This document shows positions 24,161 through 36,000 of a stretch of 64,000 nucleotides of DNA, one piece after another. This DNA is from Symsagittifera roscoffensis (lineage: Eukaryota; Xenacoelomorpha; Acoela; Convolutidae): assembly GCF_963678635.1 (NCBI RefSeq), contig NC_087065.1, positions 18,179,623 to 18,243,622 of the forward strand, read 5' to 3'. Position numbers and translations under genes: made by a program. The notes beneath the pieces were generated by a model that was not told the DNA's origin, did not search any database, and saw only the letters and a list, made by a program, of their open reading frames with translations. Each line of letters starts with the position of its first letter. The stretch's first letter is position 1.

Positions 24161-25910
24161 CAAAGATACTATATATGTCTTCATAGTGGATGTCCACGGT
24201 TTATACGGTGAAGTAAGGCAGACTCAAAAACGCTATTTCAAGACAATCAGAGTTAGAACTGAGAAAAAAAATATGAAAACGATGATAAGAATTCCATGCT
24301 TTATAGAAGAAACTTTAGCAACCACTGGCAATTCAGACTAGGGTTGTAATGTAAGAGATGATTTAAAAACTCTCAATTTTTCCCCTGAAGTCATCATGAT
24401 TTTCCATTGGCACGCCTTAAGGAAATGATTCAAAAATTTTGATTAAGATTGGGTATACAACTCATTATAAACTCCTTAAATTCCATGTGAAGCTTGGCCC
24501 AACCGTTACAAAAGTATATCGCATCGTAAAATTCAAACAAGAATTGTGGCTCGAACTGTGCATAACTCTAATCACAAACAAACGTAAGGCGGCAAAAATC
24601 AGTTTGATGAAGCCCGATACAAATTATTGATCAGTTAAATTTATGGGAAAATGTGTGAGTCAAAAAGCAAAAGACTGAAAAACAAGATTTTCTGAGAGGC
24701 TGAAGATACAATGCGAAGTATAATTAAGTTTGGATTTGAAAGTTACAGAGTATTTGAAGAGAACACGGCTGCACTGACTAGCCTCAACGAAATTCAGATG
24801 GGATGTACCCACAATTGTAGGAGTGTGTATATTAGAACTAGCAAAGTTGGAGATGTGGAAATTTCACTACGAGTCTTTGAAGCCCAATTTCAACTGTCAC
24901 CTCTTGTTTTCAGACACTGACCGCCTATTGTACGAAAGAAACTGAATAAAACTCGGATTTCTACAAAAGACTGTACAAGAAAAGTGATATTTTGGAAAAC
25001 TTTGACTTCTCCAATGATCTATTAGATTATTTCTTCTAGTATGTAGATAACAAACTTACGTTTTCAAAATTTAAGGATGAGTTCCCGTAAAATATAACTA
25101 CAGACTTTGATGCATTCAACCTAAAATTTTACTCAATACAATCGCAAAGTAATTGAATTATTTTCAAAAATGCTTTTAACCGGCTCAAAACTGTTCAAAG
25201 AGAGTTTTTTTTAATGATATTTTAAAAAAAAACCGGAAAAAAAATTGAAAAAAAAAGTTTAGAAAATTTTTTTATGGAATTGGAAAAAAAATTTATCATA
25301 ATTTAAAAAAATTCATTCCGAAAAAATTCTAGAGAAAACAGTCTTGAATTATATAATTTTTTGCAAAAAAAAATAGTTTTAAGAAAAAATTGAAAAAAAA
25401 AATGTATAAAAAATCTTCTTTTGATAAAATTTATGGCAAAAAAAAATTTTTTTTTGGCAAGGAAGAAATTGATGACCTACATTTTTTGTGTATTTGTGGG
25501 TTAGGTGGGGTATGTTAAATAACTTACAGATTTTAACGGGTCGATCTTCTGAAAAGGATGCGTCCATTTTTTTTGGACTAAAAATATGCAATCAAATATC
25601 AATTTGGTGTAGTTTTACATAAAAGTCATGAAATGAAATTACATGTGAGCATCTTTATTCTCTAGACACAGGGAAACATTTTGCAGGGAGCATCACTAAG
25701 GTGACTCAACGGTTGCTGACTCAAGAGAAAAACATCGGAGCTTTCATTTCTGGAAACCTTGCAGTATCCGAAACTACTCGCATCATCGCCGAGAGTCTGA
25801 ACACTGTTCGAGCAAACAAATTGCATTGTCAGCCTATGATGACAAGCATTACATCCTCAGCGATGGTGTCTCCACATTGCAATCGGAACACTATAGAACC
25901 GTGAATGCTT
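22355..25910 (+). pseudogene. Protein-primed DNA polymerase B fossil, duplicated exonuclease region plus palm/thumb and C-terminus (C2)
   Basis: After repeating the exonuclease part, the fossil continues through the polymerase domain in family order. HAKYGLDCAHDFTVSNLTG and DVETLIDRDHLDKVEK near 23945-24075 correspond to 'YxLDPAHxxTAPGLxW...LELLTDxDMLxMxEKGIRGG'. DTIYVFIVDVHGLYG near 24165-24210 corresponds to motif A, 'YLDANNLYGWAM'. VTKVYRIVKFKQELWLE near 24510 corresponds to 'LTKVHRVLxFxQSPWL'. FESYRVFEENTAAL near 24735 is the next block, with a DTD-type motif C region near 24915. KLTFSKFKDE near 25065 follows. DDKHYILSDGVSTL near 25835-25880 corresponds to the extreme carboxy-terminal 'DDKRxILxDGxxTLAxGH' block. 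There are many interruptions, and an A-rich stretch separates the last two blocks. Confidence 0.88.
25195..25470. repeat. A-rich low-complexity stretch
   Basis: Long A runs broken by GGAAAAA and TTTTTT segments, lying between two polymerase blocks. The short minus-strand ORF here is compositional. Confidence 0.7.
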
Positions 25911-25939
25911 CTATTTTTCCTGAAGACACCAATAGCAAT

Positions 25940-25975
25940 CGGGATGATGATGACGATGACAATGATGATAACGAA
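25940..25975 (+). repeat. GAT/GAC trinucleotide repeat
   Basis: Imperfect run of GATGATGATGACGATGAC type, giving a poly-Asp string in one frame just past the polymerase C-terminal block. Confidence 0.8.
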
Positions 25976-26059
25976 AGGAACGTGAGTGAAACAAATAGAC
26001 AAAAACACCTTGAAGACAAAGATAAAGACGCTTGGCTAATATTTATCAAAAAAAGATGA

Positions 26060-26509
26060 GATAGTCGCTTGCGATCGGGACACTTCGAACCAAGAACAAA
26101 TCTTCACGCAAGATACAAACTACGGGTCAGAAGATAATTTTCTGGTGATCGTTCTGGTGACCAAACCGATCGTTCAGATACCTGTTAAAAAGCGTCCGCA
26201 ACTATAAAATGCCAGATCCAGATAGAATTCGTGTTATTTAATTTGCTGAGAGCGATGTAATTGATATTTTGATTGATCCAAATGCAGTCGTTTCTTTTTC
26301 GTTTTCGGATGATGAATGGTACCTCGACCGCGAAGGAGTTGAAGTTACAGCACCGCCGTCAAAAATACGCAAAACAAGCGCAAACTCCAAAAATGTGTGT
26401 TTGAAACAAGTTAAATACAAAACTTAATGTCGTAAACCAGTGTACTAAATTATACTTATTTTCCACATTAGTTCCCAGTTAGGTAATGTCGGGCTAATTT
26501 CAATCCACT
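26060..26509. other. No gene seen
   Basis: No recognisable coding block. Short frames on both strands show no family similarity that I can see. Confidence 0.4.
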
Positions 26510-26865
26510 TTTGGTTTGGCGGTACACTATTTCATCTGCAGTGGTTTTGGGATTTTTCATGTTTCAATTGACCCCAAACTGTTTTTGGTGCCTTAAACCG
26601 ACACTTGTTTTAGAAGATTGAATTGATCTTATTTCATAACTGTTATCACCAAGGCCATAGACCTTGTAGAAACAATGAAAGAACCAATTTGAAACAAAAC
26701 TCAACAGCAAAAATTGCATAACTTTAGTTCAATTGAAATACAAGATAGCTTGCTTGCCGAGGTATTAGGGCGATTAGAAAAAAATATGTCACCTAAATAC
26801 TTTAACGGATTCGCTTTCAACCAACAGAACTTTCTCATTAGGTATAAAAGCTATACATAGGTATC
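26510..26865 (+). pseudogene. Polinton capsid 3'-end fragment in opposite orientation
   Basis: The plus strand here is similar at the nucleotide level to the minus strand of module A around 2880-3135. Shared stretches include TTTTTGGTGCCTTAAACCGACAC, ACCAAGGCCATAGACCTTGTAGAAACA (shown here only by their first bases), GAAAGAACCAATT and AGTTCAATTG. It is therefore a diverged, inverted remnant of the capsid gene's last part, clearly older than the A1-A3 duplicates. Confidence 0.7.
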
Positions 26866-28060
26866 ATTAGCGATCATCAGCTTTATTTTAATTTTCATGA
26901 ACTGTCCAATTTTTCCTTTCAGGTTAATTTCAAAGCTTTGAGAATTCAAACTCGGCGACATTGAAAACGCAGCAGCAAAATTTTTATGTCCTAAAAATTT
27001 TAAAGCGGAATCGTTTCAGTTTTTGCAAAATAAATATTCCTGCTCTGATAGATGAATACCTTGTTCCATACACAAGTATAGCAAAAACGTTTCTTTTAAA
27101 GATTAGTAAACTCCATAAGTATTAGCGTGAAGCCCTGAATATTCCAATTGCCTTTAAAGGTCTATGGAGTAGTAATAACAGGAAAAAAGAAAATGTAAAA
27201 AAATATATGAAAAAATTTTGCATAAAACTTGAGTTTTTTGTGAAAATTATACCCCACACACACCATATAAAGTACAAAACATAGATTTCACCCCTAGTTA
27301 CAAATCAATCATGGTAAATAAAATTCGTTCAACGAATTTTGACCGATTTCTAAGACAGATTAAATTTCCGCTCACGAGCAATTTGGTCCAAATGAAAAAT
27401 TTTAAACCCCATTAATTTTACAAAAAGTGATCACAGGTGAAATATCGTTTCAAATTTAGGCTCAGAACAACAATATTTGGTGAATGATAAAAAAATTTTG
27501 TCAAAAACCCTAGTTAAAAATCGAAATTTATCTGAAGAAAAAAAAACGCCGATCGCAAATATTCGTAAAGTCGGAGCAAAAAAAAAGAAAGAGAGCGTCC
27601 TTGTTGCGGAATCCGCTTACAATTCACAAAATACACAGTTAGGTCTCATAACGAGTATATATCTTCAGTTGATTTAAAAAATGTTTAGAATAACTAAAAT
27701 TGTCGAAAGAAAAACGTCACAGCTTCCATTCTTTTTTTAATTAGAAACAAAACTTGAAAAGCTGCTTATCGCTTAAATTTTTACTCGCAGCTAAGAAGTT
27801 TGTCAATTTTTTTTACAAATGTAGTTTCAAAATTTTCAAAATTTCGACTTGAAATTGTTTTCATTTTTTGTATAGCTTAATTTTTGTGTCCATCGTCATG
27901 TTTTTTTTTCAAGTTTCTGCACAGTAGCCATCAGAAATATGCAAACGCAACCTCGGTGAAATTGCCCACCCTTGAATTAAAATTTTGCTGGGCATTTGTT
28001 CAATATCTTCAACGATAGATCACCTGATCATATTAGATTTTGTTGACTAAGAATCTTTTT
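26866..28060. other. AT-rich intergenic sequence
   Basis: No gene supported. One isolated GCGGAATCCGCTTACAATTC motif near 27606 matches the motif cluster at 1.5-1.9 kb. Confidence 0.5.
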
Positions 28061-29095
28061 GTCGATTATAATGGATTTTTGTTGACTAAAAAGTTGTCAA
28101 TATAATCGATTATCATGGCAAATTTAGACAACATAATGGGTTTTTTACCCGTTTTAATCGAAATTGTTGGAAAATAAAATTTTATTGAAATCCATAATAA
28201 TCGATTAATTTCCAATTTTGATTTCAATATAATGGAGTTTTTTGTACACAAATTCTTTTTAGTCAAAATCCATAAAAACTAATTAAATTTTGCAAATAAT
28301 GAGTCTACTTTTTGCAATTTTCTGCAAAGCTCGAACGAATATGTTCATTCAAGGGCAGCCATTATGTAATAATTTTGAAAAGGCCAATATGTAGTAGTTT
28401 TCCAAAAAAAGCTCAAAATGGCATTTTTGACCCCTTTTTTTTCAAGAATTTTTCCTGCAGCGCTATCAATTTGGTCGAAATATGTACTTTTTAATGTTGT
28501 AGGAGTGCTAGGAAAATCAACTTGGCCGCCCTGAAAAAAAATGACCGAATTTTTTTTTGAAAGTCCCGCACACCACTCCAACCCCCCCCCCCCCCACACA
28601 CACACACACACACACTCACATACACACACACACACGTTTACCCATACTACATAATTACTTATCCAGATGGAGAATGGCCGGACAAAACTCATTCAAAATG
28701 TAATCAAAAATACTAGACTTTTTATAATTTTTCATAAAAGCGATTAAAATTAGGAACAAGTTGAAGTATAGCGAGAGAAAAAATATCTAACTTATGTTTA
28801 ACATTATTTATGAAAAAATAATTAGAGCACACCGAAAAATTTTAATAAATAGATTGTATTTGATTAAGCAATATTATTTATATTTTTAGAAAATGTTTGA
28901 AAATAAATTTGTATAATCGAAACTTAAATTTTTGAAAATAAGATTTAAAACAAAAAAATTACAATCAGTTGTATTGAGATTTTATTGCTGAAAAAACGGT
29001 GTCATTATATTCCATTTTTAATTAAATATAATCGATTATTTTTGTTATTTTATAGAGACTGACATTGAAAATTCAATATAATCGATTTTTATCCA
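28060..29095. repeat. Dispersed ATAATCGATTAT palindromes
   Basis: The palindrome ATAATCGATTAT or close variants occurs near 28102, 28197, 28913, 29028 and 29078, often inside a wider AATATAATCGATT context. The intervening DNA is AT-rich without coding signal. Confidence 0.6.
28582..28635 (+). repeat. C14 homopolymer followed by (AC)n microsatellite
   Basis: A run of 14 C at 28582-28595 passes into AC dinucleotides to about 28635, interrupted by CTC and ATA. The 115-aa minus-strand frame across it is an artefact of this repeat. Confidence 0.95.
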
Positions 29096-29323
29096 GGAAA
29101 CTTCAGTGCTGGAAGATATCAGATACAAGTTTGTTTCCTGCTTTGAACTATTTTGCGGGCATTATGTTTGTACTTCATTGCACCTGGCTGTTAATGTTGA
29201 AAAAAAAATCTTTTTTATTAATGTTTTATACTTTTTTAATAGATACGTACATCATATTCAAGGGTTATATCAGGTACAGGTAAAACGTTATATGAACAGG
29301 AAAGTAATTATAAAAAAGAGTGG

Positions 29324-30429
29324 TTATAAAATAGAGTAATTATAAAATAGAGTAATTATGAAAAGTTTGTTGAAAACACTTTGAGCAGCATTTTTTTCGA
29401 AATTTGAGACCTTATCATTAGTTTCTCTTCCAAAAGTTTTATTCATTACATCGGCAGTGGTTGTACCTGGCCCAATAACCGTACTCGGAAATTTTTCTCC
29501 CTCACATTGGTATCGATTGACGCCATCTTGAGTAGTTATCTTTTCTTCACAAAGATTCAGAAAATATAGACCACAATCTGATTTAATTTCTACTCCTTTG
29601 TCGAAATCTAGTCTGTAAATACGTATCACTAGGATAAATTACATCCTAGATAATAGAAACTATTTAAATCTTTTATGAGGAACTTGAGCAAAATTTATCA
29701 GGCAAGTTTCATTTCCATAAAAAATGTACAAATGCTGCTATCAATTTGCATGGGCATTTTGATCAAATAAGGTTTATTTTTGACAATGGGTTTCGAAAAA
29801 TTTGACCCCACAATTTTTATCGATCATTTTCGTTGTCCATAATAAGCGTAGTCTTACACTTTCGCTCTTTAATGGCCTTGTTTGGCAAAACAAATGAAGT
29901 GAAACAGCTTTTGCGTTTTTTTGAAAGCTCAGTCCATAAGTGGCGTTTTTTTGTTAATTTCGTTGGTGGCAAAAACTTTTTTTCACAAAAGCTATTGTGC
30001 AAACGCAAAAGCTGATGCAGGGAAAACATATGAAAAACACTCCTATCTACCCTTAATTCACGCTAGTGATCAGTGGCCCAAGTACCTGTAATGTTGCGGT
30101 CCAATTTCATAGTCAAAATACACATCAATAATGACTACATCAACCCTGTAGTTCACATCGTAATCCGTCCACGCGACGTTGTACATAATTTCACTCTCTT
30201 TTCTCACTTCGTTTTTCCTCATTGTCCGGGTATAGTGGAAGTTTGTGGTAGCAGCGGTTAGATTCCAACCATGCTCTACCAAATCAGTTTGATCGTCGAC
30301 TCTTTCCAGTCTAAAAGATACCTCCTCTACTCTTAGTGTATCCAGATTGCGATTGCAATCACTTTTCACATTCGCAGCAAACAAGCCATTGAAACACAAA
30401 AAACATGCTGTGATTATTTTAGAAATCAT
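29324..30429 (-). CDS. Predicted secreted protein, two exons (30429-30086 and 29612-29324), about 210 aa
   Basis: I do not recognise the family. Exon 1 starts at the ATG at 30429 and encodes a signal peptide (MISKIITACFLCFNGLFAAN). This is followed by a beta-strand-like, charged domain. It ends at a consensus donor, ACAG|GTACTT, at 30086/30085. The acceptor TTTACAG lies at 29613. Splicing keeps the frame (split Arg codon) and joins a second exon rich in Cys and Gly. The mature protein would have four cysteines (SDC, SDC, NLC, YQC) and two N-glycosylation sequons (NLT, NKT). A TATA box about 52 bp upstream of 30429 supports this start over an in-frame upstream codon at 30516. The last few residues fall in an 18-bp repeat, so the true 3' end may differ. 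This is the best candidate for an intact host gene in the window. Confidence 0.55.
29327..29362 (+). repeat. 18-bp direct repeat
   Basis: TAAAATAGAGTAATTA occurs twice in tandem, overlapping the 3' end of the predicted second exon. Confidence 0.85.
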
Positions 30430-30475
30430 TCTCTTGCATGCTTTTGATAAACCGGGTATGAAAAAATGTTTGTTC

Positions 30476-30488
30476 AGCCATTTATACA
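30476..30488 (-). promoter_or_regulatory. TATA box of the secreted-protein gene
   Basis: The minus strand reads TTTGTATAAATGG. It is about 52 bp upstream of the chosen ATG, so transcription would begin around 30450 and leave a short 5' leader. A second, weaker TATAAAAAA lies about 20 bp further upstream. Confidence 0.45.
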
Positions 30489-30519
30489 AAGTCAATTTTT
30501 TATACAATTTGATCACAGA

Positions 30520-31480
30520 CAGCTTTTAGTGAATTCACATGAAAACAAAAATTATTACAAATTTAATTACTGAGTTTATGCCAGAGGTAGCATACTCATA
30601 GAGTAATTTCAGATAAGGTACACCGTCTGTTCGTCACGCGATCTTTTTTCGGGCGGATAGAATCGTGCAACTTCTTAGTCTAATACCAATCTCAATCTTA
30701 CTTTTATATCTCCTAGTCTCAATAGATTTAGTGTCTACTGGTATTCGCGAAGAGAGGAGAGATGTAGTTGTTTGTGTAGAAAAGAGAAGAGCAGTTGTTC
30801 GTGTTCCAAAAGTGGGTCTCATTTGATCGTGGCTCGTCTTGAGTGATTGTGTCTAGATTTAAGATCGATGCAATGATGTATCGATTTCGTTAAGCTTAGA
30901 GCGAGACTACGAACAAGTTAAAGTTGACTTCTCCAATCGTGTGAAACGCCAATTGACTAGGATCGGTGGGAGATCAACATTGAGTTGGCAATTGGTCTGT
31001 TTCAATGGTTTCCTTTGCTGCGATGTTACAGGAAAGTTTCACACGTGTGAAAACAAGTTAGATTTCTTATCAGGTAGATTTTAAATGTGAAATTCACTTA
31101 TTAAACAATTCTTCGTGGGCGAGTTTGCGCAAATTGGTACAAAGAGAGTGTGAATTGTGGGCGAATGAAGAAATTTAAAATTTACAAAAGAAGCGTCACA
31201 TGAAAAGGTTTGTTTTTTGGAAATTTACCCGTAATTTATTGAAGTTAATGCTTTATTTTTCTGAATTACATTATTATCGAGTTATTAATATACTGTGTTT
31301 TATCGAACTTTACTGCGTTAATAATTCCTGTCATGATTGAATAAAAATTTATAAATTTAGAAAAAGAGTTTACTAATTTTTATTTGGATGTTTTTTTTTA
31401 GGTGAATGATTGGGGAAAACTAAAAAAGGAAAGTGAGAAACTTATAAAAATTGGTGAGTGTTTTGTTTTATTTAATAATT
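30520..31480. other. No gene seen
   Basis: Upstream flank of the secreted-protein gene. Mixed composition, no coding block or repeat recognised. Confidence 0.4.
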
Positions 31481-32731
31481 GAATTATTTAATGCAGTCAC
31501 GGTTGTCTTCAGTGAAACATCCATTGGGGAAATTAATGCGGATTGTGTCGGATGATGTGAGAAGTTTTGCAAGCACGCTGATGATGATGATTTTAAATTG
31601 AAGAAGAGGCCAGAGAAACACCAGCGCTCTGATGATCTTTAGTTCTTCATTATCAAGTGAGATTTCGTGACGTTTGTTTTGAAATAAATTAATTAATTTA
31701 TGGTGGTATTTAGTGTTATGGATATAGTCTAGTATGGTGACTTCAATGGACTGTATATACTCGTGTGAGACAATTCGTTTGCGGGAGTCATCAACATCAA
31801 AGAATTTGGTTAGTGCGCAGAATATATACATTTGGCGGATGGGATCATTATTACGGAAGATGCCGTGGATATTAGTGTTTTTTATGCATTAGGTGAAATT
31901 TAGGAAATATGGTGAAGTTTATTTTGAGTTAATGAATGTAAATTTGTGTTGTGGGTTACGTATTGGTGTATTAGATGTATAGTGATGTTGTATGATTTTG
32001 TAATATGTATATATGTGTGTTAATTTTGTTCGTAACACGATTTCCTGCAAACAGTGTATGTCAAGTTCCTTACTTGTAAGGAAGTGAAAAGTAAGTGCAA
32101 AATGGTTAACTTTATTAAAGTATGACTCGTATGCTTTAGTAATTTTAGTGCAGTAGCGATGATGTTATTAAATTATTTGTTAGTACTGTCTATGTGAAAT
32201 ATATGTTCGGATTCAATAAAAATATTTTCTATTAGTTGTGGTTTAAGATTAGGATCGTCCTCATTTGGAGTATCTTCCATAAAGCGTGGTTTGCATGATC
32301 ATAGTGGTTTATTGAAAATATATTTGCGCGTTGTGCTATGAGTCTGTTAAGTGTTTGGTTTAGTCCAATTCTGAGGATTTTTTTTTTGTGAATTGCAGAT
32401 GTTAGTTTGTGGAGGCGGTATTGGATTAATTCATTGTCTTCGGGGTTGTTTTATAGGAGAAGGGCTAATGGGTTAGTAAAGTGAATGTATGAAGTCCAAG
32501 AAAGTATGGGAAGCGGGCTATTTTTGGTCAAGAAAGTTCAGTTGGTTGTCGTTAGTGGCCGCATACTAAAAATATTGATGGAGAAATGGTAAGTTATAAA
32601 CTAAAAACTCTCTGGTGTTAGTATGTTGTGGATAAAGGGAATATAGTCCGGATGGTCGGAGATTTATGTTTGTTGAGTTGAATTTGAGCGTCAATCAGGA
32701 TTTGAATTTGAGCGTCCTGGAGAATTGGGTT

Positions 32732-34190
32732 ATTGAGGTAATAAATCAACCCAAAAAAACTGCAAATAATATGCGTGCTACATTTACTTGCTTACTTACT
32801 TGTGTATGTATTGCGCATGTGTTGTAGATTCCTCTCAATAGTGAGAAGAGTAATGCAAATAAATTAAACATAGCGTATAATATAGTCAATTTTTCTAACA
32901 TATAGTAAGGCCATCCTAAAAAGGCTAGGAAATCGTCTTTTAGATTTACAAAATTAAAGATAGAAAATGGTGAACTGTCTTGCGGACAAAAATTTATACT
33001 GTATGGCGTTAGGGTGGAGTTGGGGTGTGGCGTTAGGGTGTTTGCGTTCAAAAACTCTATGGGCTCTTGTAGGTTCTGCATTTGCTGATTGAATTGAGAA
33101 TTTTGATGTTGAGGTAGAGTGTGTTAGTTGGTAAGTTGTTAGATTGTTTGTGTTATTAATGTGCTGTTGTAGTGTTATGAAGTTGTCTAAGTCATGCTCT
33201 AACTGGTTAACTGTCATAAAGCTAGGTGGGTCAGGTTGGTCGCTGGACATCGGGGAAAGAATAGAAATGGCGTCAGTATAGGAAGAGGGCACTGGATAGG
33301 ATTAATCGGGAAGTTGGGAAGTGAGGGGTTGGAAAAAAGGCTGTGAAAAAGTAAATGGGCTAGGTTTTGAGTCGAGGAATTCATCGGGAGCTTCTACATA
33401 CGATTTGTTGAAGTTAGAAATAAGGTTTAAAATAGTTTGTGTCGAAGCATCTGAGTCTGTGCGTGGTGAGTTATTTGAAAAGTTGGGTAGGGGAGAAGAA
33501 GTCAGGTCTGAAAGTGAAATGCGGGAGGAGGGGTGTTGAAAGTTGGATTGATAGGAAACGGAACGGAACGGTTGAGGGATCAATCTCTCGGCTCATCGTG
33601 TGCTAAAAAAAGGTGGTTGTTTTGAGAACGGAAATTTATTGAAAGTGGTTGTTCTACATTCTGCTCATATGTGGCATCAATGGTTGACTGGTGGACTGCT
33701 ATATGAGATACTGGGCTTTATGGGTAGCTGTGACCTTGAGAAATGTGTTCTGTTACTTTTAATGTGTTCCTAGAATATTTTCGTACTAAAGACAAAGTTG
33801 TAGTTGATGAAACTATGGTGGTGCTGCACGTGTTGGATTTATTTTGTCCTGTGAAGTATCATATGCATTTGTTGTTGTAGATATTTTCTTACTGTACTCA
33901 CTAGTTTGAGCGACCAGGAGAGCTTTGTTTATTGAGGTAACATATTATTCCGAAAAAACATGCAAATAATATGCGTGCTACACTTGCTTGTTTATTTACT
34001 TGTGCTTGTATTTCGCATGTGTTGTAGATTCCCTTCAATAGTGAGAGGAGGAAATCAAAAAATTTAAACAGCGTAGAATATAGTCATTTTTTGTAATATA
34101 TAGTAGGGCCATCCTAGAAAAGCTAGGAGATCATTCTTAGATTTACAAATTTAAAGATATTAACTGTTGAAATATCTTGTGGACGGTAAT
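32732..34190 (-). repeat. Direct duplication of the third ORF's 3' end (32732-33000 and 33931-34190)
   Basis: Blocks GCAAATAATATGCGTGCTAC, GCATGTGTTGTAGATTCC and GCCATCCTA recur in the same order about 1.2 kb apart, with moderate divergence. The hydrophobic segment is thus present twice. Confidence 0.85.
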
Positions 34191-36000
34191 TTCCACCGTT
34201 AAGATGTATATAGTCCTTAATATCTCAAAAATATCGGCTATAATATTTTGCGAAAAATTCTGAGAAAACTGCGGTTTCAGCGAGTTTTCGTAGTTTCTGA
34301 TCAATTGGTTGTCTTTGTATTGTGTCCATTTGAGTGAGGATTTGTTGATATTACTGTGTTCGAATGTGATGTTGTATGTCTGATCTGGAAAAAATATCTT
34401 TTGATTGTAAGTCTACGTTCGGGTTACGGAAGATTGCTTTTAAGCTTTCTGGTGAAAATTTTTTTAATGATGGCATATGAGTAAGGTATGGAGTACTAAG
34501 ATAATATTTATGTTCGTTTGGATTTATTAATTGTACTACAATGTGGCTTTTTTTTGAGGGCAGCGGTATTCCAAACAAATGTACGCAGTGACAGTGTATC
34601 AACAAAATGTTTTTATATAGAATATAAAGATTCCTTTCTAACGTCTTTTATCATCGAAAACCTGTAACGGTGAAACATTTTTATTACATGTGTTGTACCA
34701 GAGGATGTTTTGTTCGTAGTCATGAAGTTTGATCTATTGTCTAATAATAAATATCCTGCATAGGGTATTTTTATACTGCTAATGCGTGTGATTTTTAAAT
34801 GTATGTTCGTTCAAGTTGACATAAATGATGAAGTGTTTCTAGTTCAGATAGTGACATTTCCTGAAAAAGTCTACTTTTTGTTTATTCTAGTTTCATATCA
34901 AGATGTACATCATGGTAGATTGCACCAAAATACATGTTGTTCAAAAGTTAGAGTTCTCAAAATCGTGTGCTAACTTTTTCTTCTCAGTGCAGTTTTCCGC
35001 CAGGACTTCCTGTGTTTTTAGAAAATCTTCAGGGGATATATGATGCTTCATCTTTGCGGTTTCGATATGGTTGTGATGAGTTAATAATGAATTTTTCTGT
35101 TTTCATGTCGAAATTTTTTCGTATTTGACAATAATTTCTGAATTTTGTGTTTTGAAAAGTGGCTTTGGATTTATTTAAGCAACTTCTGTTTCAGGGTAAT
35201 CTTGAAAACGTGTTAGTTTGTTTTCAATACCATCAAATTTTTATAAATTTGATTGTTAGATCTAATTCTATCAAGGTTGAGGTTTTCAAAAGGCGAATTT
35301 TAGAATCTTGATTTATAGTATCAAGATGTTAGCCAAATAACACAAAAGGGTGCCACAAAAGTTTTGCAATCTAATCGTAAAGGTATATTTGTGCTTAGAA
35401 GTTCTCGATATCGATCGTCTAGATTTGTAAAGAAATTTGGGTTAAACGTGAGGGTTGGTGCTTGATCAAAGATAAAGAGGTGTCGGATGAAATATCTATG
35501 TGGTTGTTTACTAAGTTTGGTTCGCCTTGGTTCGCCTTGGTGTCATCCAATGTGCAATGCGTTGTGTTGACGTGGGGGCATAACAAGCATTTTCACGAAT
35601 GTTTCTGGAAGTTGGTTCTGATCCTAAAAAAATCGATGAGATATTTGGGGTATTTGTTGAGAAATTGTTCGCAGTACTTTGGATTTAAATGCTAGAAAGA
35701 ACCAAAGGGGTCGGAGAGAGTGATGAAGGTATATTAAAAAGAACTCTGGGTGTTGAAAAGTTTCGATTTCTTCGGGGACGGATAATTTGATTATCTATTG
35801 TAGATGTTCGAATTTGGTTTTGGCTTGGGTGTCTAGTTATGTTAAGATTTTGTTGAAGCGAGGGGAAAATTTTTACATGTTGGTTCGTATTGTGGTTCAC
35901 TTAGGGTTGCTTGAAGAATGGCTACTATTAAAGGTTCGGATAATGATGCGTATCTTTCTTCGAATATATAAGGATTTTCTTGACATGAAATACGCGTAGA
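32735..36000 (-). pseudogene. Env-position ORF remnants downstream of pol
   Basis: The minus strand downstream of the integrase carries broken frames, ending in a hydrophobic segment (NLFALLFSLLRGIYNT, ARILFAVFLG) that could be a membrane anchor. Upstream are Ser/Thr/Pro/Asn-rich stretches. Position and the terminal hydrophobic segment suggest an envelope-type third ORF, but I see no diagnostic motif. Confidence 0.3.

Larger units (their letters stand above)
2215..25910. mobile_element. Polinton/Maverick fossil complex, segmentally duplicated
   Basis: Polintons are large self-synthesising DNA transposons with virus-type genes. Five of their gene families are recognisable here as decayed blocks: F54H12.2-type major capsid protein, minor capsid-like protein, integrase, FtsK/HerA-type packaging ATPase and protein-primed DNA polymerase B. 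The order along the plus strand is capsid(-), minor capsid(-), integrase(-), ATPase(-), polymerase(+). Modules are repeated A1-A2-B1-A3-B2-C1-C2. Every gene is broken many times over (dozens of interruptions across the complex), so this is an old fossil. The copies of each module are very similar to one another, so the duplications are much younger than the decay. I did not find convincing terminal inverted repeats or the cysteine protease gene. Confidence 0.8.

Noticed and set aside
28345-28692. 115-codon minus-strand ORF
   Set aside because: Its middle is the translated AC/GT microsatellite and poly-C run; no other coding feature.
30086-30516. Upstream in-frame start at 30516 for the secreted-protein gene
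   Set aside because: The TATA box lies downstream of that codon, and only the ATG at 30429 places a signal peptide at the N-terminus.
31484-31831. 115-codon minus-strand ORF as an intact host gene
   Set aside because: AT-rich, no recognisable domain, and it lies at the edge of the Gypsy fossil; kept only as part of that region.
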